Below are positions 51,345 through 60,518 of a stretch of DNA of 64,000 bases, piece by piece. Both the position numbers and the translations under genes were made by a program. The notes below the pieces were generated by a model. It worked only from the letters and a program-made list of their open reading frames with translations. It searched no databases and was not told where the DNA came from. This DNA comes from Rhodocaloribacter sp964552015 (GTDB lineage: Bacteria; Bacteroidota; Rhodothermia; Rhodothermales; ISCAR-4553): NCBI GenBank assembly GCA_964552015.1, contig CAZKFR010000013.1, forward strand, positions 1-64,000. The letters run 5' to 3'. The first letter of the stretch is position 1, and every line of letters begins with the position of its first letter.

Positions 51345-53666
51345 ATGGGTTCATGCCTCTCGCTGTATCCCCTCGTGCGCCGTCTCCTGACGGCCCTGGC
51401 TGCGGCATGGCTGGCGCTGGGCGGCTCGACCGGGACGAGCCAGGCCCAACCGGCCACGTTGAGCGGCTTCGTCACCGACGCCGCGGACGGGCAGCCGCTC
51501 GAGCTGGTCAACGTCGTGCTCGAGGACGCACGCGGCACGCGCAAGGGCGCCGTGACGAACCGGGACGGCCTCTACCTGATCCCCGGTCTCGCCCCGGGCC
51601 GCTACACGCTGCGCGTCTCGTTCATCGGCTACCGGACGCACCTCGACACGTTGCGCCTCGTGCCCGGTGAACGGCGGACGCTGAACCTGGCGCTGGTCCC
51701 GGGCGACGCCACGATGGACGAGGTCGTCGTGGAGGGGGAACGCACCTCCGGCGCCGCCCGCGTGACGGCCGGCCAGCAGACCATCCGTCCCCGCGACATC
51801 GAACTGGTGCCCTCTCCGGGCCTCTCCGGCGACCTGGCCGGCCTGCTGACGACGCTCCCGGGCGTCGTCACCCTCGGCGACCGCGGCGGACAGCTCTTCG
51901 TGCGGGGCGGCGAACCCTCGCAGAACCTCGTGCAGATCGACGGCATCCTCCTCTACCAGCCCTTCCACATCCTGGGCTTCTACAGCGCCTTCCCCTCGGA
52001 CATTCTGAGCCGCACCGACCTGTATGCCGGCGGGTTCGGCAGCCGGTTCGGGGAGCGCATCTCGTCGGTGATCGACGTGAGCACCCGTAACGGCAACAAC
52101 CGCGCTTTCGCGGGTGCCGCCACGCTCTCGCCCTTCGTGAGCGCGGTCCGTGTGGAAGGCCCGCTCCTCCGCGACCGGATCTCCGTCATCGCCTCGGCCC
52201 GGCAGTCGCTCGTGGAACAGGGTGGCGAGCCGCTGGTCGGGCGCGCGCTGCCGTTCAACTTCGGGGACGTGTTCGCCAAGCTACACACCGAGCTCGGTGC
52301 CTCGAGCCGCCTCTCGGCCCTGGTCATCCACACTTACGACCGGGGCGCGCTGGACGAGGATACGGAGGGCCTTCCCCCGGAGGAGGTGCGCTGGCGGAAC
52401 ACGGGTGCCGGCCTCCGCCTCGTGAGCCTCCCCCGCGTCTCGCCCCTCATGCTCGATGCGCGCGTCTCCTTCTCCCGCCTGCCCACCGAACAGGGCCTTC
52501 CGGGCCAGCCGCCCGTACGAAGGTCCGAGATCAGTAACCTGAACGTGGCCGCCGATGCGACCTTCTTCGGCGACCGCTCGGACGTGGACCTGGGCGTCTC
52601 GTTCCGTATCGTGCGCCTGAAGAGCCGCCTCGGCGGCCTCTACCAGAACATCGAGGAACGGGACGAGCGGCTCCAGCATGCCGCCGTATACGTGGAGCCG
52701 GAGTTCCACACCGGCGGCGGGCTGCGGATCCGGCCGGGCCTCCGCGTGCAGTTCTTCGACGTGCGGTTCACCCCCTTCCTCGAGCCTCGCCTCCGGGTCG
52801 TCTGGGCCGGAGGACCGCACGAGGTGAGCCTGGCGGCCGGGCTGTATCATCAGGCCATCCTCGGCCTGACCGACCGGCGGGACGCCGCCAGCATCTTCAC
52901 GGCGTGGACGAACGTACCTCGCCCCCGCACCGACCTCGACGACGTCCGCGCCGGACGCGCGCCACGTGCACGACACCTCCTGCTTGGCTACCGCCTCACG
53001 CCCACCTCCTGGCTCGAACTCGCCGTCGAGGGCTATCACAAGACGCTGGACAACCTGTTCATCGGCGAGTGGACCGCCTTCCCGCGCTTTACGACCAACC
53101 TGCAGCCGGCGCGAGGCCGTTCCTTCGGGTTCGACGCCCGCCTCGAAGTGCGCCGGGCCGGACTCTACGGGTACGTCACCTACGGCTACGCCAACACCCG
53201 CTACGAGGCCCGGCAGGCCAGCCTGATCCTGTGGTACGGCACCGAGTCGCTCCGCTTCAACCCGCCGCACGACCGGCGGCATCGCCTCAACGCTCTCCTG
53301 GCCTTCGGCCTGTATGGCTTCGACCTGAGCTTCCGCTGGGAGTTCGGCTCCGGTCTTCCCTTCAGCCAGGCCATCGGGTTCGACGGCTTCGTGCTCATCG
53401 ACGACATCACAAGCGCCGCCGAGCTGCCCGGGTCGCGCCGCGTCATCTACGCCGACCCCTTCAACGCCAGGCTGCCCACCTACCACCGGCTCGATGCCTC
53501 CGTCGAGCGCACCTTCCAGCTCCGGCGGGCCCGGCTGACCCTGCAGGGCACCCTCATCAACGTCTACGACCGGCGCAACATCTTCTTTCTGGACGTCTTC
53601 ACGCTGCGCCGGGCCGACCAGCTCCCGTTCTTTCCCTCGTTTGGCATCAAACTCGCCTTCGAATGA
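51345..53666 (+). CDS. TonB-dependent receptor with CarboxypepD_reg-like domain
   Basis: A 773-residue outer-membrane receptor. The signal region is LLTALAAAWLALGG. The CarboxypepD_reg-like domain (LSGFVTDAADGQPLELVNVVLED, YRTHLDTLRL) spans about residues 38-125. The plug (GDLAGLLTTLPGVVTLGDRGGQLFVRGGEPSQNLVQIDGI in outline, FYSAFPSDILSRTDLYAGGFGSRFG) precedes a 22-strand-type barrel ending FPSFGIKLAFE. The start is taken at 51345, and a GTG/ATG further up would only add basic residues. It is coupled to a lipoprotein gene by ATGA overlap, like SusC/SusD-type or DUF4249 pairs. Confidence 0.88.
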   Translation: MGSCLSLYPLVRRLLTALAAAWLALGGSTGTSQAQPATLSGFVTDAADGQPLELVNVVLEDARGTRKGAVTNRDGLYLIPGLAPGRYTLRVSFIGYRTHLDTLRLVPGERRTLNLALVPGDATMDEVVVEGERTSGAARVTAGQQTIRPRDIELVPSPGLSGDLAGLLTTLPGVVTLGDRGGQLFVRGGEPSQNLVQIDGILLYQPFHILGFYSAFPSDILSRTDLYAGGFGSRFGERISSVIDVSTRNGNNRAFAGAATLSPFVSAVRVEGPLLRDRISVIASARQSLVEQGGEPLVGRALPFNFGDVFAKLHTELGASSRLSALVIHTYDRGALDEDTEGLPPEEVRWRNTGAGLRLVSLPRVSPLMLDARVSFSRLPTEQGLPGQPPVRRSEISNLNVAADATFFGDRSDVDLGVSFRIVRLKSRLGGLYQNIEERDERLQHAAVYVEPEFHTGGGLRIRPGLRVQFFDVRFTPFLEPRLRVVWAGGPHEVSLAAGLYHQAILGLTDRRDAASIFTAWTNVPRPRTDLDDVRAGRAPRARHLLLGYRLTPTSWLELAVEGYHKTLDNLFIGEWTAFPRFTTNLQPARGRSFGFDARLEVRRAGLYGYVTYGYANTRYEARQASLILWYGTESLRFNPPHDRRHRLNALLAFGLYGFDLSFRWEFGSGLPFSQAIGFDGFVLIDDITSAAELPGSRRVIYADPFNARLPTYHRLDASVERTFQLRRARLTLQGTLINVYDRRNIFFLDVFTLRRADQLPFFPSFGIKLAFE

Positions 53667-54559
53667 GTTCCGGCCCCTCCATCCTACGGACGATCGCCCG
53701 GCTGGCCCCGCTCCTGCTGGTGCTCCTGCTGCTCACCGGCGGGTGTGAGGAAGACGTCGTGGCCGTCCTGGGCACCGACCGCCCCTTCACCCTCTTCGGC
53801 GTGCTGACCCCGCAGAGCGACACGCAGTGGGTCCGCGTGTTCCCCATCGAAGACGTCCTCGAGCCCGGGCGCCCCGGCCCCCTCGATGCCCGCTTCCGGG
53901 CCATCGACCTGACCGACGGCCTCGCGACGACCTGGCGGGACTCGCTGATCCAGGAGGCCAACGGCCAGTATGCCCACGTCTTCTTTGCCCCGTTCGCCGC
54001 CGCCTTCGGCCACACCTACCGGCTCGAGGTCACACGCTCGGACGACGCCCGCACGGAGGTCGTCGTTACCGTCCCCCCCGCGAGTGAACTGGTCCTCCCC
54101 GACGTGAGCATCTCCACCCCCCCGCTTTTCCCCATCCGCCTCGTCGGGGACGTGCCCAACCTCATCCGCATCGAGGTCGTTTATACGTTCCTGGTGCGCA
54201 CCACCCGCGAGATCCTCCGCGACAAGGCCACCTTTTCGTACCAGGGGCAGCAGCGGCGCACCGTCGAGGGCTGGCTGATCGAACTCAACACGGCCCGCGA
54301 CACCCAGCGCATCCTCTCCCTGCTGCGCGAGACCACGCAACTCGATCCGCGCAACCTGATCAAGATCATCGAGATCCGCATCCGTTTCATCGCCGCCAGC
54401 GCCGAGTGGAACCCGCCCGGCGGCGTCTTTGACCCCGAGGTGCTGGTCCAGCCGGGCACGATGTCCAACGTCCAGCACGGGTTTGGCTTCGTCGGAGCCG
54501 GCTATCGCCTCGAAGCGCGCTGGTCGCCCCTGGATACGTTGCTGATCGACGGGAACTGA
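53663..54559 (+). CDS. Outer-membrane lipoprotein partner of the TonB receptor (DUF4249-like)
   Basis: A 298-residue lipoprotein. LLLVLLLLTGGC supplies the signal and lipobox. The rest is beta-rich (FTLFGVLTPQSDTQWVRVFPIEDV, HTYRLEVTRSDDARTEVVVTVPPASE), ending in a WSPLDTLLIDGN tail. The composition and position resemble DUF4249 lipoproteins that accompany TonB receptors in Bacteroidota, but the match is loose. The start codon overlaps the receptor stop by ATGA, so the two are made together and the lipoprotein probably caps the receptor at the cell surface. Confidence 0.7.
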   Translation: MSSGPSILRTIARLAPLLLVLLLLTGGCEEDVVAVLGTDRPFTLFGVLTPQSDTQWVRVFPIEDVLEPGRPGPLDARFRAIDLTDGLATTWRDSLIQEANGQYAHVFFAPFAAAFGHTYRLEVTRSDDARTEVVVTVPPASELVLPDVSISTPPLFPIRLVGDVPNLIRIEVVYTFLVRTTREILRDKATFSYQGQQRRTVEGWLIELNTARDTQRILSLLRETTQLDPRNLIKIIEIRIRFIAASAEWNPPGGVFDPEVLVQPGTMSNVQHGFGFVGAGYRLEARWSPLDTLLIDGN

Positions 54560-54717
54560 CCGCCCGCCCTCGGGCTCGTTCATTGCGCACGGTTTTCACC
54601 GTTTCATGCTCCCTGCACGGCACCTTCGTCGTCTTCCCGCGTATGCGTCGGATCACCGACACGGCGGCTGCCCGGACGAGGGCCCGTCTTTTCCGTCAGT
54701 TCATCCAGTGTAGGTCC

Positions 54718-55137
54718 GTGTCTCTATTTGCTTCTTCCGGCGAGGCCTCCCGGCCCGTATCCTCTGTAAACCAGGCCCTGCAACAGACCATCCTGCAGCG
54801 TCTGCTGGCGCTGGACGACGGGGATCCGGCCTTCCTGGCCGATCTGCTCGAGAGCTTCCTGAGCACGACGCCCGAGATCCTTGCGGCCATGCAAGAGCAC
54901 TGGGCGCAACGAGACGCCGAGGGCCTGCACAACCAGGCCCACACGCTGAAATCGAGCGCGCAACTCATCGGACTGGACCGGCTTGCCGGGCTGTGCCTGC
55001 ATCTGGAACAGGCTACGAAGGACGCTGCCGATCCAAGCGGAGTAGGCAACGTCGTCGAGGAGATCGTCCGGACCTACGAGCAGGCCGCCCCCACGCTGGC
55101 CCACCTCCACGCTTCGCTCGCCGGCACGACGCAGTAG
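54718..55137 (+). CDS. Histidine phosphotransfer (Hpt) domain protein
   Basis: A 139-residue phosphorelay protein. Four helices include AFLADLLESFLSTTPEILAAM and the phosphorylatable His75 in HNQAHTLKSSAQLIGLDRLAGLCLHLE. Hpt proteins pass phosphate between response regulator domains. The GTG at 54718 with AGG just upstream is my choice. ATGs at 54583 or 54643 would add an unrelated Arg-rich leader. It precedes a PAS histidine kinase by 104 bp. No receiver-domain protein is in the window, so the relay partners are elsewhere. Confidence 0.85.
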   Translation: MSLFASSGEASRPVSSVNQALQQTILQRLLALDDGDPAFLADLLESFLSTTPEILAAMQEHWAQRDAEGLHNQAHTLKSSAQLIGLDRLAGLCLHLEQATKDAADPSGVGNVVEEIVRTYEQAAPTLAHLHASLAGTTQ

Positions 55138-55241
55138 GAAAATCCGCACCGGATGTGCCCTTCCACACGAACCACGTGCCCCTACCTTCCTTTCGTCCGG
55201 GTTTCGTATCATGATGCCATTTCGGATGGACGACAGGCATC

Positions 55242-56762
55242 ATGACGGAACCGAATCCTGAAGGCACATCGCCCCGGCAGGCCGCCCAGGACAGGGCCGG
55301 AGAGACGGCCTCGTTGTATCGTGCGATGGTAGCATCGAGCCCGATTCCCATGGCCGTACACCGTGCCGGGCGTTTCATCTACCTCAACCCGGCAGCGGTT
55401 CGCCTGCTGGGAGGGCACTCGCCGGATGCATTCCTGGGGCAGCCCGTGCTGGAGGTCGTCGCACCCGAAGCGCGGGCGAGGGTGAAGGAACGTTTACGGC
55501 AACTCTACGAGGAGCGGAAGCCGGTTCCGTTCCTCGTCGAACGGCTCGTCCGCCGGGATGGATCTTCCTTCCTGGCCGAGGTGAAGGCCACCCCCATCGA
55601 CTATGGCGGCGAACCGGCCGTTCTGGTCGTGCTCCGGGACGTCACCGAGCACGTACAGGAACGCCTCGACCTGATCCAGAGCGAAGCCCGATACCGGAGC
55701 CTGGTCGAGGAAATCAACGATGTCATTTTCCAGCTCGATGCCCGGGGCTGCATCACCTTCATCAGCCCGGCCGTCGAGCGCCTCTATGGATGGCAGGTGA
55801 TGGAACTCATGGGGCGGCCACTCACAGCCCTCCTCCACCCGGACGATGTGGCTCTCGCGAAGGCCGCTCTCACCCGCAAAACACCGGGACACCAGACCGT
55901 CCGACTTCGAACCCCGGCCGGATCCCTGCGCTACGTACAACTATCCCTCCAGCGACTGACCGACAACGCCGCCGATCCGGGGTTGCTGGGGATCGCCACC
56001 GACATCACGGCACTGAAGGAAGTCGAAGCCGAACGAGAGCGTCTACTGCATGAACTCGAAGCCAAGAACCGGGAACTGGAGCAGTTCACCTACACCGTTT
56101 CACACGACCTGAAAAGCCCGCTGTTCACCATCCAGGGTTTCCTCGGCCTGCTGGAAGAAGACTGCCTCACCGGGGATCGGGACCAGATCCTGGACGACAT
56201 CCGGCACATCCGCAACGCAGCCGAGACGATGCAGCAGCTGCTGGATGATCTGCTCGAGCTCTCCCGGATCGGGCGTACGATGAACCCGCCGGAGACGCTC
56301 CCGCTCCAGGTGCTCCTCGAAAGCGCCCTGGATCGGCTCGAGGGCATGATCCGGGAGAAAAACGCCACGATCGCCGTCGCACCCGACCTGCCGGTCGTGC
56401 ACGGGGACCGGATGCGCCTCGTCGAGGTCTTCCAGAACCTCGTGGAGAATGCCCTCAAATACGGCGGTACGGCCACGACCCCGCCGCACATCACGGTGGA
56501 GGCGCGGCCGGTGAACGGACAGGTGGAGGTCCGCGTACGCGACAACGGCCCCGGCATCCCGCCCCGCTACCATGAAAAAGTCTTCGGCCTGTTCGAGCGC
56601 CTCGACAACAAAACCGAGGGCACCGGCATCGGGCTCACGCTCGTGAAGCGTATCGTGGAAGTGCACGGGGGGCGTATCTGGATCGAATCGGCGGGCGACG
56701 GAAGCGGCTGTACGTTCTGCTTCACCCTACCCGCCCCTCCAGCCCCGGTCGGCACGCGTTGA
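55242..56762 (+). CDS. PAS-domain sensor histidine kinase
   Basis: A 506-residue soluble sensor kinase with no membrane segment. Two PAS domains (about 25-140 and 147-262) are followed by a short coiled coil (EAERERLLHELEAKNRELEQ). Next is a HisKA dimerisation domain with autophosphorylated His288 in YTVSHDLKSPLFTI, and a HATPase domain. The N box is FQNLVENALKY, G1 is VRDNGPGIPPRY, F box FGLFERLD and G2 GTGIGLTLVKRIV. Bacteriophytochrome-like kinases use the same SHDL(K/Q)SP box. The signal is unknown. The adjacent Hpt gene suggests a multistep relay. Confidence 0.93.
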   Translation: MTEPNPEGTSPRQAAQDRAGETASLYRAMVASSPIPMAVHRAGRFIYLNPAAVRLLGGHSPDAFLGQPVLEVVAPEARARVKERLRQLYEERKPVPFLVERLVRRDGSSFLAEVKATPIDYGGEPAVLVVLRDVTEHVQERLDLIQSEARYRSLVEEINDVIFQLDARGCITFISPAVERLYGWQVMELMGRPLTALLHPDDVALAKAALTRKTPGHQTVRLRTPAGSLRYVQLSLQRLTDNAADPGLLGIATDITALKEVEAERERLLHELEAKNRELEQFTYTVSHDLKSPLFTIQGFLGLLEEDCLTGDRDQILDDIRHIRNAAETMQQLLDDLLELSRIGRTMNPPETLPLQVLLESALDRLEGMIREKNATIAVAPDLPVVHGDRMRLVEVFQNLVENALKYGGTATTPPHITVEARPVNGQVEVRVRDNGPGIPPRYHEKVFGLFERLDNKTEGTGIGLTLVKRIVEVHGGRIWIESAGDGSGCTFCFTLPAPPAPVGTR

Positions 56763-56782
56763 CCCCCGGGGTTCCGGCGGTG

Positions 56783-57121
56783 TCAGGATGCCGGCTCGAC
56801 GAGCGCCGACATGGACCCCCGACAGTGTGGGATGCGCCAGTCCGGCCCGTAGGCATGGATCTGGTCGCGCTTGAGCTCGGCACGCTCGCGGTGCGTCGTC
56901 TCGACGATGACACGCCCCTTGAGATCCACCTCACATGCCATCCGGAACGCCGTGCTCAGGGTGTGCCCGAAGAGCTTCATCAGCATCTCGATGACGTATT
57001 CGTACGTGTGATCGTCGTCATCGAGCAATACGACGTGGTACTGCGGGATGTGCAGCGTCTCGGTGCGCGCACGCTCCTTCTTTTTTTCCTTCGGTGGTGC
57101 TACCGTCTCCACGTCCGCCAT
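56783..57121 (-). CDS. clpS: ATP-dependent Clp protease adaptor ClpS
   Basis: A 112-residue N-end-rule adaptor that delivers substrates with bulky N-terminal residues to ClpAP/ClpCP. A charged N-terminal extension (KEKKKERARTETL) leads to the folded core QYHVVLLDDDDHTYEYVIEMLMKLFGHT, with the conserved Asp/hydrophobic pocket and later VDLKGRVIVETTHRERAELKRDQI. The C-terminal IPHCRGSMSALVEPA fits the family. It starts 3 bp after the DinB-like gene. No clpA or clpC gene is in the window. Confidence 0.94.
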   Translation of the reverse strand: MADVETVAPPKEKKKERARTETLHIPQYHVVLLDDDDHTYEYVIEMLMKLFGHTLSTAFRMACEVDLKGRVIVETTHRERAELKRDQIHAYGPDWRIPHCRGSMSALVEPAS

Positions 57122-57124
57122 ACG

Positions 57125-57739
57125 CTATCCACCCTCGTTCTCGGGAGTCCGGTCGGATGATGGACTATACCGCGCCGGTCCGTTCCCGTGTCCCCCTCGA
57201 CGGGTTTCCGGAGCCAGCCCGTACCGTTCGCGCAGCACGCGCAGGTGGTGCCGGACGTGCCCGGCCAGGATATGGGCCAGCGCCCGCGCCGTGATCGGGC
57301 TTCCGTTGGCCACGCCCGATCTCTCCCAGACTTCCCCCGTGAGCGTGTCCACCAGTGCCAGCGTGGCGGCGCGCGTCGCCGCGAAACCGTCGAGCAGGGT
57401 CGTCAGCGGAAACCGGTCGAACCCGGCGGCCTGCACATAAGCGTCCTCGTCGAAGCCCGGCAGGGGCGTCGCATCGCCCCGGGCCACCCGCAGCAGCCGG
57501 TAGGCCAGCACCCGCTCGGCGTCGGTGAGGTGCCCCACCACCTCCTTCACGCTCCATTTCTCCGGCGCATAGCGGTAGGCGGCCCCGTCCTCGTCGAGCC
57601 CGCCCAGCAGCGCCTGAAGGCGTGCCGGCTGCTCGCGGAGCACGGCAGCCACGTCGTCGCCGGCCACGGTGGCGATGTATCCGGCATAAAAAGGCGCGTA
57701 CTCGCCTTCGAGCGGGGCTGGGATCGTTATTTTCATCAT
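57125..57739 (-). CDS. DinB/YfiT-like putative metal-dependent hydrolase or thiol transferase
   Basis: A 204-residue four-helix DinB-fold protein. WSVKEVVGHLTDAERVLAYRLLRVARGD carries the first His, and HILAGHVRHHLRVLRERYGL carries the other two of the usual His triad that binds a divalent metal. GFDEDAYVQAAGFDRFPLTTLLDGFAATR is the intervening family region. DinB-fold enzymes include bacillithiol or mycothiol S-transferases and YfiT hydrolases, so the reaction is open. Two adjacent ATGs begin it at 57739. It is placed between fixX and clpS and may share their transcript. Confidence 0.85.
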   Translation of the reverse strand: MMKITIPAPLEGEYAPFYAGYIATVAGDDVAAVLREQPARLQALLGGLDEDGAAYRYAPEKWSVKEVVGHLTDAERVLAYRLLRVARGDATPLPGFDEDAYVQAAGFDRFPLTTLLDGFAATRAATLALVDTLTGEVWERSGVANGSPITARALAHILAGHVRHHLRVLRERYGLAPETRRGGHGNGPARYSPSSDRTPENEGG

Positions 57740-57786
57740 GGCAAAGCGTCCGTCAGGAGCGGGGGAAAGCGGTGGGCCATCCGGGG

Positions 57787-58089
57787 TCAGCCCAGGCTCC
57801 AGTTGACGCCGCGCCCGGTCTCGGGGTCCGGGTAGTGCCAGTCCACCGCCCCCTGGTCGCAGGCGTACATGCACGTGCCGCACTCGATGCAGTCTTCGAA
57901 CTGAAAGTGCACGTGGCCCTCGTCGTCGAGCGTGTAGCAGTTGGCCGGGCACACGTACGTGGTGCACTTGTGCGGGCAGACGCTGTTGCAGATGGCGGTG
58001 TCCACCAGGATGTGCGGGGTGGCCTGGCTCCGCCCCTGGTTGCGGTAGTTGACCAGCCCGAGCCGCTCCGAGATCGAAAGCTTCTGCAT
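57787..58089 (-). CDS. fixX: Ferredoxin-like protein FixX
   Basis: A 100-residue 4Fe-4S ferredoxin-like subunit. The cysteines occur in CNSVCPHKCTTYVCPANCYTL and then CIECGTCMYACDQGAVDW, the FixX pattern. FixX accepts electrons from FixAB and passes them with FixC to quinone. It is the last gene of fixA-fixB-fixC-fixX, 59 bp after fixC. The spacing between cysteine clusters matches the ferredoxin tail of ETF-quinone oxidoreductases. Confidence 0.94.
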   Translation of the reverse strand: MQKLSISERLGLVNYRNQGRSQATPHILVDTAICNSVCPHKCTTYVCPANCYTLDDEGHVHFQFEDCIECGTCMYACDQGAVDWHYPDPETGRGVNWSLG

Positions 58090-58148
58090 GAGGGTGCCTG
58101 TTGGTGCGTTGCGATCGGTGCGCGTATCGTGCGCCGTGCCGCGTGGGT

Positions 58149-59468
58149 CTACAGCGCCCGGGCCGCCTTGATCCCGAGCTTGATGAGGTCCCAGTAGGAG
58201 GCGTGGCGTTGGATCGCGGCCCGCAGCATCTGCCCGGCTTTGGGCGTCGGGGCGCTGTCCACGGTGAAGAACTGCCGCCCGAAGTCGCAGATCAGTTCGG
58301 GCACCGGGCCGAACATCTTCGGGCTGTGCAGCAGGTGGACGGCGTCCTGGAACGTGCGCAGGTCCTTCATCACGTAGCTGTTCTCCAGCGCCGTGCGGTA
58401 GTTCTTCAGCGTCGCCGCCGAGAAGTCGCCCCGCTCACGGGCGGCGATGACCGTCTCGGCAGCCAGGATGCCCGAGCGCATGGCGTAGTCCATCCCCTGG
58501 ATGGCCTTGCCCGCGTTGAGCAGCAGCCCGGCGGCCTCGCCGGCGATGAGCACCCCGTCGCCGTAGATCTCCCGCGGCATGCCCCGCAGGTCGCCCACCG
58601 AGACGACGTGCGCCGAATACTCTAGCACCTTGCCCCCCCGGAGCATGTCCGCCACCACGGGGTGCGCCTTGAAGTCGTTCAGCAGGTCGTAGGGCTTCCG
58701 CTTCTTCTCGCGGAGGTCCTTCATCCCCAGCACCAGCCCGACCGAGACGGAGTCGGTATTGGTGTACAGGAACCCCCCGCCCTCGACGCCGCCGCTGGCG
58801 TAGCCGACGAACTCGTTCGTCAGGCCGCTGCGCCCGCGGAGCTGGAAGCGGTCCTCCAGCACGGTGCGGTCGAAGCCGATGACCTCCTTCACCCCCACGG
58901 CCACGTAGTCGGCTGGGACGTAGTCCGCCTGCAGGCCCACCTGGCGGGTCAGCAGGTTGTTGACGCCCTCGGCCAGCAGCACCACGTCGGCATAGAATTT
59001 CTCCTCGCCCGCGCGGATCCCCACGGCCCGGCCGTCCTCCATGAGCACCTCCTCGACGAGAATGTTCGTGGCAAGGAAGGACTCGTCGGCCACGTCGCTG
59101 GCGTCGATGGCGGCCTGCACCTTCTCGGCCAGCCAGGCGTCGAAGCGGGCGCGGAGGACGGTGACGCCGCTGTAGGGCGGCTCATCGAAATGGCTGGACT
59201 TGAAGTCGACGGAGAAGGCGGACTGTTCGTCCATGAACGTCAGCCGCCGGTGGTTGACGAACCGCTCGAAGCCATCCTCCTCCGCATATTCGGGCACGAG
59301 ACGGGCCAGGTCGCGCCCCCAGAGGACGCCGCCGGAGACATTCTTCGCCCCGCAAAACTCGCCCCGCTCGATGAGCAGGAAGCGCACGTTGGCCCGCGCC
59401 AGAATCATGGCGGCGCTCAGCCCGGCGATCCCACCGCCGACGATGATGCAGTCGAATTTCTCGTCCAT
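58149..59468 (-). CDS. fixC: FixC, FAD-dependent ETF:quinone oxidoreductase-like protein
   Basis: A 439-residue flavoprotein of the geranylgeranyl-reductase/ETF-QO family. The N-terminal FDCIIVGGGIAGLSAAMILAR binds FAD. ERGEFCGAKNVSGGVLWG and VLLAEGVNNLLTRQVGL follow, and YGDGVLIAGEAAGLLLNAGKAIQGMDYAMRSG is the C-terminal FAD and membrane-surface part. ETF-QO combines FixC and FixX in one chain. Here they are separate, the FixABCX arrangement. It starts 27 bp after fixB, so the genes form one operon. Confidence 0.94.
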   Translation of the reverse strand: MDEKFDCIIVGGGIAGLSAAMILARANVRFLLIERGEFCGAKNVSGGVLWGRDLARLVPEYAEEDGFERFVNHRRLTFMDEQSAFSVDFKSSHFDEPPYSGVTVLRARFDAWLAEKVQAAIDASDVADESFLATNILVEEVLMEDGRAVGIRAGEEKFYADVVLLAEGVNNLLTRQVGLQADYVPADYVAVGVKEVIGFDRTVLEDRFQLRGRSGLTNEFVGYASGGVEGGGFLYTNTDSVSVGLVLGMKDLREKKRKPYDLLNDFKAHPVVADMLRGGKVLEYSAHVVSVGDLRGMPREIYGDGVLIAGEAAGLLLNAGKAIQGMDYAMRSGILAAETVIAARERGDFSAATLKNYRTALENSYVMKDLRTFQDAVHLLHSPKMFGPVPELICDFGRQFFTVDSAPTPKAGQMLRAAIQRHASYWDLIKLGIKAARAL

Positions 59469-59495
59469 ACCGGAGGGCGGTTGCCGGGCGCGGCC

Positions 59496-60470
59496 TCAGG
59501 CCCGCACCCGCTGGAGTTCTTCGATGAGCGCGGGGACGATCTTGTACAGGTCGCCCACCAGGCCGTAGGTGGCGTACTTGAAGATGGGCGCGTCCGGGTC
59601 CTTGTTGATGGCCACGATGACGCGGCTGTTCTGCATGCCGGCCACGTGCTGGATGGCGCCCGAGATGCCGACGGCGATGTAGAGGTCGGGCGAGACCACC
59701 TTGCCCGTCTGCCCGATCTGGGCCGTGGCGGGAAAGAGGCCGCTCTCGACGACGGCCCGCGAGGCCCCGATGGCCGCCCCGAGCGTCTCGGCCAGCCGTT
59801 CGATGAGCTGCTTGCCCTCCTCGTCCCTGACGCCACGCCCGGCGGCCACCACCACGCGGGCCTCGGAGAGGTCCACCGTCCCGCCGGCCGCCGTGACCAC
59901 CTCGCGGAGTGTCTGCCGGAGGGTGCCCTCGTCGAACGCGAACGGCACGGCCTCGACGGCCGCTTTGGACGGCGCCTCCTCGGCGGTGTACGCACCCGAG
60001 CGCACCGACACCAGCACGCGCGGGGCGCGGGCCTCCGTACGGGCCAGCATCTTGGCGGCCATCACCGGGCGGAGGGCCTCCACCCCGCCCTCGATCAGCT
60101 CAAACGCGGACACGTCGGGCAGGGCGGCGGCGTTCACCCGCACGGCCAGCGCCCCCAGCACATCCTTCACCGCCTCGGTCGACGCGAAGGCCACCACGTC
60201 GGGCCGGGCGTGCTCGATGACCTGCGCCAGCGCCGCCAGCACCGGCGTGTTCAGGTGCCGGGCGAAGATCGGGTGGCTGACGGTGTAGATCCGGTCCGGC
60301 CCATACGCCTGCACGGCCGCGACGTGGGCCGACGCGTCGGGGTCGAGGATGACCGCTTCGAGCGTGTGTCCGGCGGCCCGGGCCAGCGCCCGGCACCGCG
60401 TCAGCACCTCCAGCGACGAGCGCTTGACCTTGCCGTCCTGAAGGGCGATGTGGGCGAGAATCTTTCCCAT
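59496..60470 (-). CDS. fixB: Electron transfer flavoprotein alpha subunit (FixB)
   Basis: A 324-residue ETF alpha subunit holding the redox FAD. The C-terminal signature is LYIAVGISGAIQHVAGMQNSRVIVAINKDPDAPIFKYATYGLVGD. The RVVVAAGRGVRDEEG-like RVVVAAGRGV and FPATAQIGQTGKVVSPDLYI regions also match. The N-terminal domain (KILAHIALQDGKVKRSSLEVLTR) begins without a ferredoxin extension. It pairs with FixA. Start at ATG 60470. Confidence 0.93.
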   Translation of the reverse strand: MGKILAHIALQDGKVKRSSLEVLTRCRALARAAGHTLEAVILDPDASAHVAAVQAYGPDRIYTVSHPIFARHLNTPVLAALAQVIEHARPDVVAFASTEAVKDVLGALAVRVNAAALPDVSAFELIEGGVEALRPVMAAKMLARTEARAPRVLVSVRSGAYTAEEAPSKAAVEAVPFAFDEGTLRQTLREVVTAAGGTVDLSEARVVVAAGRGVRDEEGKQLIERLAETLGAAIGASRAVVESGLFPATAQIGQTGKVVSPDLYIAVGISGAIQHVAGMQNSRVIVAINKDPDAPIFKYATYGLVGDLYKIVPALIEELQRVRA

Positions 60471-60518
60471 GATGATCGATCAACAATGAAAGGCCGGCGC
60501 GAACAGCCGACCGGTCGG

